Below are positions 1 through 7,650 of a stretch of DNA of 7,650 nt, one piece after another. The first letter of the stretch is position 1. Each line of letters starts with the position of its first letter. This DNA is from Neisseriaceae bacterium (GTDB lineage: Bacteria > Pseudomonadota > Gammaproteobacteria > Burkholderiales > UBA11063), in assembly GCA_947470205.1 (NCBI GenBank), contig CANISK010000067.1, positions 1-7,650 of the forward strand, given 5' to 3'. Both the position numbers and the translations under genes were made by a program. Below the pieces are notes generated by a model. That model had not been told where the DNA came from and did not search any database. It was given only the letters and a program-made list of their open reading frames with translations.

Positions 1-60
1 ATTTTAACTAATTTGTTTCCATGTGGTGTGTCTTAATTTATGGGTTCATTATAGTATTTG

Positions 61-95
61 CTCATCATCAATAGAGATGAGTTTTGATAATTTTT
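61..95 (+). terminator. Weak candidate Rho-independent terminator
   Basis: CTCATC (61-66) and GATGAG (76-81) form a perfect six-base-pair inverted repeat with a nine-base loop. It is followed by T-rich sequence containing TTTT and then TTTTTT. The layout fits a factor-independent terminator for plus-strand transcription entering from the left edge. The stem is short and only half GC, so termination would be weak. No plus-strand gene is visible upstream to support it. Confidence 0.2.
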
Positions 96-301
96 TGAAT
101 TCCATTTTTATTTATGTTCCCCGCAATAGTTCTAATGTAGTGCACCAACATTTCCTCATTATCAAATTTTAAATCATCTTTGACCTTTTGATAAATCAAA
201 ATTTTCTTGCTGTGCGATTATTAACTTTAACTGTTATTAATTTTTTCTACTGTATCTATATTAACCGACCCAATTAAATCACTTAATGTAGGAATGGACT
301 T
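68..301 (-). pseudogene. Possible decayed reading frame behind the glycosyltransferase gene
   Basis: Positions 1-301 contain no intact gene. On the minus strand, in the same frame as the upstream glycosyltransferase gene and directly after its TAA, about 23 sense codons follow (including SIPTLSDLIGSVNIDTVEKI). Then come three stops within four codons at about 218-229, and then 49 open codons (217 down to 71) ending in TGA at 68-70. The second block has a mixed, protein-like composition, with stretches such as EEMLVHYIRT and IAGNINKNGI, but no start codon with a ribosome binding site. It may be the remnant of a small gene, or of a longer C-terminus of its neighbour. It may equally be chance in AT-rich DNA. 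I recognise no family. Apart from a weak hairpin at 61-81, I see nothing else in this stretch. Confidence 0.2.
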
Positions 302-2074
302 TTATTTACTTAATATTGTAGTTGATACCTTAATTAGACCATAATTTATTATATTTGATTTATCGCCCTTAATTATTAAGGGTAATTGGTCTATTGAAGT
401 ACCTTGAAAATATTTAATGATTTGAATGTTTTTATGTTTCATGTAATATAGGGATTTTATTTTCAATAAATTATCTGAGGATGTAATTATATAAAAATCA
501 GATTTGTCAATTGGTAAATTATTTAAACTATTAATATACATATATTTAGATTTGAGATAAAATTGCATTGATAATGAATCAATCTTATAGTCAATTAATT
601 GACAATTTGGAATTTTATTATTTATATATTTCGCGATATTATACCCTGCATCATAGTTAATGTACACTTCTTTATAAATTGATAAGATATTTATAAATGT
701 TATATTTATCATCAAAACTCCACATATTATTACTTTTGTTAGTTCATTTTTATGGTAACTTAAAACAAATATTAAAAATGAGACACAGCCAAAAATAATA
801 ACTGCATATTTATATATGCCTGTTAAAATAACCCACCCAGTTATAAGACATATAATTATAATAATTCCAAATAATCCAATTTGAAAATAGTAGATTATTT
901 TGTGAAATGAATAATTTTTGGCGGTATCATATATCCATGCGCTACAAATGATCGCACCAAATGGTATAATGATATTTGTATAATAATCCAATTGAAATGT
1001 GGTGATACTAAACACAATAAACGGAATAAAAAATAAACACATTAAAAATAAATAGTTAAAATTTTTGAATAATTTTTGTTTTATTATGTTATAGATACTT
1101 AAAAGAAAAACCATTGACCAAGGTAAGAATGACCATAGTATGGTATGTATAAAAAAGAAATAATGCGCATAATCTCCCACCCCGTTACGCGTAATCTCTC
1201 CAGTATTAAAAAATCTACCAAACTGACTGTCCCATAAAAACCATTTTATCCCAGATACATGACTTTTACCAAAAATTATTTTTTCTGGATGGGCGTCAAA
1301 TTGTATGTACAAGGCATACAATTCAGGGGTGATGCATATCAATAATAAGGCTAATGCTAGTGTTATTTTTATTAAAGTTAATCTAAGTGAATTGAGGAAG
1401 TGGGGGGATTCTTGCCATATTTGATAAATGATAGGCATTACAATGCCAGATCCAATTAATAACACCACAAATATACCTTTAGTCATAATAGCACATGCCA
1501 TATAAATTGAGGCAATTATTAGTGATTTTATTTCAAATCGTTTTGCTTGAAAGTATATTAAATAATAATAACAAGACGGCACAATTGTACCAATTAGATA
1601 TGCCTCAGCTCTGAGGTCTACTGTTGATGAGATTAAAATACGGATAGAGCTTAGAAAAATTAATGTAGATAATAATCCAATAGATTTGTTAAATAAATAT
1701 TTTCCAAGTTTATAGGTGTAGTATGCCCCTATGAGATTAAAGATAAAACCTGGTAGCATATATGCAAATGAATTAATGCCAAATATGACAAAAGAGATTG
1801 CAGTACACCAAAATTGAAAATGTGGTTTATCAAGCCAGTCACTGTTCAGGTAAGTTAGATTTATCCAATCATGATTTAAAATAATATTTTTTGCAATTAC
1901 GGCATATAAAGTTGGATCATCATTTCGAGAAATGGGAAATAATAATCCAAGAAAGTTTACCCCAACTGTAAGGGCAATGAGAATTATAATTAGTGTATCT
2001 TGGTTTTTAAATAAATGAAAATCACGATACTTTGAGCGTGTCAAATAATGTTTTTTAAATGAATAGTTTTGCAC
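302..2074 (-). CDS. ArnT/PMT-like membrane glycosyltransferase
   Basis: The 590-residue product is a polytopic inner-membrane protein of the ArnT/PMT type (GT-C fold). These enzymes take a sugar from a polyprenyl-phosphate carrier and attach it to lipid A or another acceptor on the periplasmic side. TM1 (about 27-48) is followed by an acidic loop RNDDPTLY (50-57), where family members carry their catalytic Asp/Glu, then KPHFQFW (83-89), matching the family KPP-x-x-x-W signature. MTKG (197-200), LPWS (317-320) and a Tyr-Tyr/Pro loop before a late TM (364-371) also fit. Hydrophobic segments continue to about residue 465. Residues 470-590 look soluble, like the C-terminal periplasmic domain of ArnT, which is about 550 residues long. 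The start is GTG with no convincing Shine-Dalgarno sequence, so the exact N-terminus is uncertain. It lies 52 bases behind the PAP2 phosphatase gene on the same strand, probably in one transcript. The family is secure, but the donor sugar and acceptor cannot be read from sequence, so arnT is not assigned. Confidence 0.85.
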   Translation of the reverse strand: MQNYSFKKHYLTRSKYRDFHLFKNQDTLIIILIALTVGVNFLGLLFPISRNDDPTLYAVIAKNIILNHDWINLTYLNSDWLDKPHFQFWCTAISFVIFGINSFAYMLPGFIFNLIGAYYTYKLGKYLFNKSIGLLSTLIFLSSIRILISSTVDLRAEAYLIGTIVPSCYYYLIYFQAKRFEIKSLIIASIYMACAIMTKGIFVVLLIGSGIVMPIIYQIWQESPHFLNSLRLTLIKITLALALLLICITPELYALYIQFDAHPEKIIFGKSHVSGIKWFLWDSQFGRFFNTGEITRNGVGDYAHYFFFIHTILWSFLPWSMVFLLSIYNIIKQKLFKNFNYLFLMCLFFIPFIVFSITTFQLDYYTNIIIPFGAIICSAWIYDTAKNYSFHKIIYYFQIGLFGIIIIICLITGWVILTGIYKYAVIIFGCVSFLIFVLSYHKNELTKVIICGVLMINITFINILSIYKEVYINYDAGYNIAKYINNKIPNCQLIDYKIDSLSMQFYLKSKYMYINSLNNLPIDKSDFYIITSSDNLLKIKSLYYMKHKNIQIIKYFQGTSIDQLPLIIKGDKSNIINYGLIKVSTTILSK

Positions 2075-2102
2075 AGTTGGGTTTTCAAGTGTTTATGGGT
2101 AT

Positions 2103-2118
2103 TTATTTGCACAAATAA
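2103..2118. repeat. Near-perfect AT-rich palindrome between phosphatase and glycosyltransferase genes
   Basis: TTATTTG and CAAATAA are exact inverted arms separated by two bases. They lie in the 52-base gap between the PAP2 gene and the glycosyltransferase gene. The symmetry would suit a dimeric regulator or a small RNA hairpin. The arms are AT-rich and no second copy was noticed, so chance is possible. Confidence 0.3.
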
Positions 2119-2126
2119 GAGCGCGG

Positions 2127-2786
2127 CTAATCTTGAGAGCTTTGGGAGTTGTAAAATACAATTTGTACCAAGATATACCCAATAAGTCCACTAGCTATAA
2201 CATCAATTGGCCAATGCCATCCAGTAGCAACACGGGCTATAGCCACCAATGCCAACAATACAAATGATATAAAACGAATAAATTTATGGGTAAAGGTATT
2301 TTGCATAAAAAATAACCTATTTAAGGCAAATATAAAAATCGCAACCAGGCCCGTGTGCCCAGATGGAAATGACATAAATTCTGAACCAGAAACGTCTTCC
2401 CCACCAATTAACCATGTAAATGAATTTGGAGGTAATACTATAAACGGACGAGGTTCTGCAAATATTTTTTTTAAAATAAAGAAAACTACTAAGTACAACC
2501 CAAATAATGTGATTATTTTTAGTGTTTTATCTTTTTTATAAAAGAATGTTATAAGTAATAGGATTATAGGCAAAATAAGATGTTTCAGGTAGGTAATATA
2601 GCTAATTATAAGCCATATCTTTCCTGGTAAATATTTGGCTAAACCATTAATTTCATAAAATAACCTCTGGTTAAATCCTGCCCCCCAAATAATAAGTGCA
2701 ACAATAGTAAATAATGTAAATAATAATTTATTTAATGAGAACCACGAGCACCATTTTGTTGTGCATTTGTTTATTGTACACACCAT
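2127..2786 (-). CDS. PAP2-family membrane phosphatase
   Basis: This 219-residue integral membrane protein carries the complete PAP2 (type 2 phosphatidic acid phosphatase) signature. Motif C1 is K106-x6-R113-P114, C2 is PSGH at 141-144, and C3 is R185-x5-H191-x3-D195. In this family H191 is the expected nucleophile, with H144 and the arginines assisting. About six hydrophobic segments (roughly 20-37, 55-80, 90-106, 143-160, 168-188, 195-213) place the active site at the periplasmic face. Family members dephosphorylate undecaprenyl pyrophosphate (PgpB/BacA-independent recycling), phosphatidylglycerol phosphate or lipid A (LpxE, LpxF, LpxT types); the sequence does not decide between them. The ATG has AGGGG nine bases upstream, supporting the start. 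It is divergent from gyrB and precedes the ArnT-like gene, which favours a role in lipid-linked sugar or lipid A metabolism. The N-terminal 13 residues hold three cysteines (3, 8, 13), which is unusual. Confidence 0.92.
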   Translation of the reverse strand: MVCTINKCTTKWCSWFSLNKLLFTLFTIVALIIWGAGFNQRLFYEINGLAKYLPGKIWLIISYITYLKHLILPIILLLITFFYKKDKTLKIITLFGLYLVVFFILKKIFAEPRPFIVLPPNSFTWLIGGEDVSGSEFMSFPSGHTGLVAIFIFALNRLFFMQNTFTHKFIRFISFVLLALVAIARVATGWHWPIDVIASGLIGYILVQIVFYNSQSSQD

Positions 2787-2852
2787 AATTTACTACCCCT
2801 ATAATTTAAATACTTCGAATATATTTGCTATTTGTATAAATGAATGTATAAC

Positions 2853-2858
2853 ATTATA
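2853..2858 (-). promoter_or_regulatory. Candidate -10 box for the phosphatase/glycosyltransferase genes
   Basis: Read on the minus strand this is a perfect TATAAT, 67 bases before the PAP2 start codon. No good -35 hexamer is visible at the expected distance (the best is ACAGTA or TACAGT at about 2875-2881). In DNA this AT-rich the match is only suggestive. Confidence 0.3.
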
Positions 2859-2885
2859 ACATGAATTTTATAAATACTGTATAAT
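2856..2885 (+). promoter_or_regulatory. Candidate gyrB promoter
   Basis: TATAAT at 2880-2885 is a perfect -10 hexamer. ATAACA at 2856-2861 matches the -35 consensus at four of six positions, with an 18-base spacer. The predicted start would fall near 2892, leaving a leader of about 30 bases before the gyrB ATG. It overlaps the divergent promoter candidate, so the two transcripts could compete for polymerase. gyrB promoters in other bacteria respond to supercoiling, but nothing here shows that directly. Confidence 0.5.
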
Positions 2886-2917
2886 GATGTTAAATAAAAT
2901 TAATTAAATTGGGGTAA

Positions 2918-5338
<2,421 letters not shown>

Positions 5339-5344
5339 AACATC

Positions 5345-5436
5345 GTCATTGTGAGGGGCAAATCCCCGTGGCAATCCCCCATAGACAATTGTCATTCCCG
5401 CGAGATCCTTTGTCATTCACGTGAAGGCGGGAATCC
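5345..5436 (+). repeat. Cluster of three short GTCATT...ATCC palindromic repeat units
   Basis: Three units each begin with GTCATT and end with ATCC: 5345-5377 (33 bases), 5391-5408 (18) and 5412-5436 (25). Unit 1 can fold through GGGG (5355-5358) and CCCC (5364-5367), extended by ATTG (5348-5351) with CAAT (5372-5375). ATTCCCGC in unit 2 (5394-5401) is the exact inverse of GCGGGAAT in unit 3 (5427-5434). Unit 3 also holds the ten-base palindrome TTCACGTGAA (5416-5425). The cluster is visibly richer in GC than the surrounding DNA. Similar GTCATTGCGAG...GGCAATCC and GTCATTCCCGCG...GCGGGAATCC elements are, from memory, dispersed in several host-associated bacterial genomes. No T-run follows, so it is not a standard terminator, although it could protect or attenuate the gyrB transcript end. 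Confidence 0.7.
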
Positions 5437-5442
5437 ATGTCC

Positions 5443-5485
5443 TACAATATTTATGCGTTCATTATTAAATTGGCAGTAGTATAGA
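5443..5485 (+). promoter_or_regulatory. Possible dacB promoter region
   Basis: Two weak candidates lie between the repeat cluster and dacB. TACAAT at 5443-5448 matches the -10 consensus at five of six positions but lacks a good -35. TATAGA at 5480-5485 is a weaker -10 with TTCATT at 5458-5463. TTGGCA at 5470-5475 resembles a -35 hexamer, but no well-spaced -10 follows. The repeat cluster makes simple read-through from gyrB less certain, so a separate promoter is plausible. Confidence 0.2.
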
Positions 5486-5514
5486 TATTTTATTGAAGAA
5501 TTTTATTTGAGATT

Positions 5515-6885
5515 ATGAAAAAATTATTATTTATTTTGTCACTAATTGTGATATGTATTAAAAATTACGCTTCTCCGATAATTATCCCAAATGCCATCAA
5601 ACCATATACTTCAATTGCCATTAAAAGAGTATCAGATGGAATGGATATCTATTCCTTAAACCCAGATACAAAAAGGCTTATAGCATCCAACATGAAGCTT
5701 TTTACTGGTTATTTTGCATTAAACGAACTCAAGCCAGATTTTAGATGGGTTACAAAGCTCTACTATACAGGGGAAATAATAAGGGGTGTGCTAGAGGGTA
5801 ATTTATATATAGTAGGCGGGGGAGACCCAAGTTTAGATGAAAAAGGATTGTATGAGATTTTAACCTCACTAAAAACTTACGGCATAGATAAAATCTATGG
5901 TAATGTAGTGATAGATAATTCAATATTTAACCAATCCTCAGCATATTCCATGCTACACTCCAGTCCATATGACACAGACACCATTCTCCCAAGTGGGCTT
6001 ATGATAAATCAAGAGCTAACCCAAGTCTTTATCGGTGTAGACAAAAAAACAGTCACATTAAATAGTGATTTATATGGATTCAAATTAGTCAATAACCTCC
6101 AAGTATCTACAAAAAATACCCCATGTGTAGGGCTACTTGGTAAAATTAAAGTCACCAAATTAAATGATCAAATCACTTTAAGTGGCAAAATTCCCCCTAG
6201 TTGTAACAATAAAATCCTATCTTATAAGTTTCTCTCAAACTTTGCTTATAATAGAATGATGATATATAAGACATTAGATAATTTATCTATAAAGATTGTA
6301 GGGGACTTGGTGAATAATAAACAATATATCGCAAATGCTACCCTTATGTACCAGTATTACTCACCAAGTCTAGAAGAAGTATTAATCAACATGATGAAAT
6401 ATAGTAATAACCTAGATGCAGAGACTTTAGTTTTAACCGTAGGGGCGTACAACACCACAAACAGATTTACCTATAATCAAGGCACTAAAAAGTTTAGGCA
6501 ATTTCTAAGGAAATATAATTTGGTAGAAACCCCTCATATAGAAAACGGGGCAGGGCTTTCAAGGAATGAACTTTTTAGTGCCAACGATCTCATACGCTTG
6601 TTACTTCACATTGCACGTTCTAACTACTATTCAGATATCATGACATCGTTGCCAAACCCCGGGAATGATGGTACACTCAAAAATCGCTTCGTAGAATACA
6701 CAAATAGCTTATACGCCAAAACTGGCACTCTTTCTGACGTAGTAGCATTATCTGGATACTTCAAAAGCCAAAGTAATACAGTGTACGCATTTTCTTTCTT
6801 ATTCAACAATGTGGATGATATGCCAAAAGAATACAGTACAAGACTAGATCACATCATCAGAAACACATTATCCACATTGAAATAA
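5515..6885 (+). CDS. dacB: PBP4-type D-alanyl-D-alanine carboxypeptidase/endopeptidase
   Basis: This periplasmic serine peptidase of family S13 (class C low-molecular-weight penicillin-binding protein) removes terminal D-Ala from peptidoglycan stem peptides and cleaves D-Ala-mDAP cross-links. A signal peptide spans about residues 1-19 (MKK, hydrophobic core, then NYAS), so the protein is exported. All three penicillin-binding motifs are intact: S58-N-M-K61 with the nucleophile S58, S297-N-N299, and K402-T-G404. Family landmarks GNLYIVGGGDPSL (95-107), NGAGLSR (344-350) and GTLKNRF (386-392) are also present. The long stretch between the first two motifs is the inserted domain typical of PBP4. 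The length of 456 is close to E. coli PBP4 (477). C204 and C230 in that insert might pair. The ATG follows only a weak GAG, but the signal peptide begins right there. It faces the kinase-like gene with three bases between stop codons. Confidence 0.95.
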   Translation: MKKLLFILSLIVICIKNYASPIIIPNAIKPYTSIAIKRVSDGMDIYSLNPDTKRLIASNMKLFTGYFALNELKPDFRWVTKLYYTGEIIRGVLEGNLYIVGGGDPSLDEKGLYEILTSLKTYGIDKIYGNVVIDNSIFNQSSAYSMLHSSPYDTDTILPSGLMINQELTQVFIGVDKKTVTLNSDLYGFKLVNNLQVSTKNTPCVGLLGKIKVTKLNDQITLSGKIPPSCNNKILSYKFLSNFAYNRMMIYKTLDNLSIKIVGDLVNNKQYIANATLMYQYYSPSLEEVLINMMKYSNNLDAETLVLTVGAYNTTNRFTYNQGTKKFRQFLRKYNLVETPHIENGAGLSRNELFSANDLIRLLLHIARSNYYSDIMTSLPNPGNDGTLKNRFVEYTNSLYAKTGTLSDVVALSGYFKSQSNTVYAFSFLFNNVDDMPKEYSTRLDHIIRNTLSTLK

Positions 6886-6897
6886 ATATTATTTATT
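6881..6897. repeat. AT-only inverted repeat spanning the convergent stop codons
   Basis: AATAAAT and ATTTATT are exact inverted arms around three bases. They place the TAA of dacB in one arm and the TAA of the kinase-like gene at the edge of the other. A hairpin of this kind would be read identically by both transcripts, but with no GC pairs it would be unstable. It is weak as a bidirectional terminator, and no other terminator is visible between the two genes. Confidence 0.35.
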
Positions 6898-7638
6898 AAC
6901 ATCAATAATATCTGTTATATCTATCTCGCATTTCATTGGATCGTTAAGAAAATTTTTCACGAGTTGTTGTTTATCTGTTTTAATGCATGATGTTAGAAAT
7001 TGTTCAATGTATTCATCTTGCATCATTCCCCAATCAGCGCCATTCTTTTCAATGTTCGCATATTTCAATTTAATTGACGCCATTGTCATTAACCATGAGT
7101 ATTGATCTTGTTTGTATCTTTGCTGCAAACTTGCGCTTCTGTATGCTTTAAAAAATTTTTCAGGTGCACTCTTATCATACAACTCGCCATAAATTTTTTG
7201 TGCAGGAAATATATATGGTGAGCATGTGCTAGTTGGATTACATTTGTTATTTAGACTGTCTAAATCAATAAATATCAGCTTATATCGATTTCCTTTATCT
7301 TTTTTAAATCCCATATTTTCAAATTTCAAATCCCGATGAAAAATATTTTTTTTGTGTAATTCATTTAAGGCTCGAGATGCATCTTGTAAAGCTTGATTTG
7401 GCGTAGCAGGTATATCTTGAATTTTCATAATATCCACTTTTTCGGATATCACTCTTTTATTTAATTTATCATAATGTTGCCATGCAAAATGCTCTCGTTG
7501 TTGCGGTGGAAGTGATGTTAAAAATGATGCTTTGAATTTATATTCCTGATTAAAAAGCGCATCATTACGAATTGATAATTGTACATAAGGTTTTCTGTTA
7601 TGATAATATTCTTCATAATGAGTTATTCTTTTACCCAT
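6889..7638 (-). CDS. Eukaryotic-like protein kinase domain protein, possibly N-terminally incomplete
   Basis: The 249 visible residues contain a protein-kinase catalytic core. HRDLKFEN (101-108) gives the catalytic Asp D103 and metal-binding N108. IDLD (124-127) stands where DFG normally lies, with D125 as the metal ligand. SPYIFPAQ (140-147) sits where the P+1 loop APE is expected, and DQYSWL (178-183) resembles the D-x-W-S-x-G segment of helix F. The glycine-rich loop is not visible, and the ATP-binding lysine is unclear (K34 or K36 are candidates). The N-lobe is therefore highly divergent or begins upstream. The frame stays open from this ATG through four more codons to the window edge, and no ribosome binding site is seen, so the true start may lie outside. 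No signal peptide or membrane segment is seen, so the protein is probably soluble. Substrate and role are unknown; a secreted effector or an internal Ser/Thr kinase are both possible. Confidence 0.7.
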   Translation of the reverse strand: MGKRITHYEEYYHNRKPYVQLSIRNDALFNQEYKFKASFLTSLPPQQREHFAWQHYDKLNKRVISEKVDIMKIQDIPATPNQALQDASRALNELHKKNIFHRDLKFENMGFKKDKGNRYKLIFIDLDSLNNKCNPTSTCSPYIFPAQKIYGELYDKSAPEKFFKAYRSASLQQRYKQDQYSWLMTMASIKLKYANIEKNGADWGMMQDEYIEQFLTSCIKTDKQQLVKNFLNDPMKCEIDITDIIDVNK

Positions 7639-7650
7639 TTCATTTTTATA

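Noticed and set aside
21..105. Two tiny reading frames: a 17-codon plus-strand frame from ATG at 21, and an 18-codon minus-strand frame from ATG at 105
   Set aside because: Both are very short, lack a ribosome binding site and show no recognisable features; expected by chance in AT-rich DNA.
2353..2541. 62-residue plus-strand reading frame
   Set aside because: It lies wholly opposite the conserved PAP2 motifs, has no ribosome binding site and its protein is not recognisable; it is a shadow of the phosphatase gene.
5345..5436. CRISPR array or standard terminator at the repeat cluster
   Set aside because: Only three units of unequal length with no constant repeat and spacer pattern, so not CRISPR. 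No T-run follows the hairpins, so not a typical Rho-independent terminator.
6627..6809. 60-residue minus-strand reading frame inside dacB
   Set aside because: It is antisense to the KTG-motif region of dacB and has no independent support.

Overview
The window is an AT-rich bacterial chromosome segment with five protein genes. The best taxonomic marker is a complete DNA gyrase subunit B of 804 residues. It carries the extra C-terminal insertion seen in gamma- and betaproteobacterial GyrB, and as I recall those proteins its wording is closest to betaproteobacterial GyrB of the Neisseria type. Low GC, many Ile/Asn/Lys/Tyr codons, short dispersed palindromic repeats and a eukaryotic-like protein kinase together suggest a host-associated or intracellular member of the Beta/Gammaproteobacteria. 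That lifestyle is an inference; no species can be named from the sequence.

Layout. Positions 1-301 hold no intact gene, only a possible decayed reading frame on the minus strand directly behind the next gene. Positions 302-2786 on the minus strand hold a two-gene envelope block: a PAP2-family membrane phosphatase (2127-2786, upstream in transcription) followed after 52 bases by an ArnT/PMT-like membrane glycosyltransferase (302-2074, GTG start). Positions 2787-2923 are a divergent promoter region. gyrB runs on the plus strand (2924-5338). A 176-base gap (5339-5514) contains a cluster of three short GTCATT...ATCC repeat units with hairpin potential. dacB, a penicillin-binding protein 4 type D,D-peptidase, follows at 5515-6885. 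Converging on it with only three bases between the stop codons is a minus-strand kinase-like gene (6889-7638) that may continue past the right edge.

How it fits together. Three of the five genes act at the cell envelope. The phosphatase and glycosyltransferase are both expected to handle lipid-linked substrates (undecaprenyl phosphate or pyrophosphate, lipid A), and the PBP4-type enzyme trims peptidoglycan in the periplasm. gyrB is the housekeeping anchor, found here without dnaA, dnaN or recF neighbours. The kinase-like protein is the most unusual item: it has a recognisable HRDLKxEN catalytic loop and a DLD in place of DFG, and is a candidate host-directed or otherwise atypical kinase. I found no tRNA, rRNA, CRISPR array, insertion sequence or clearly new multi-gene system.
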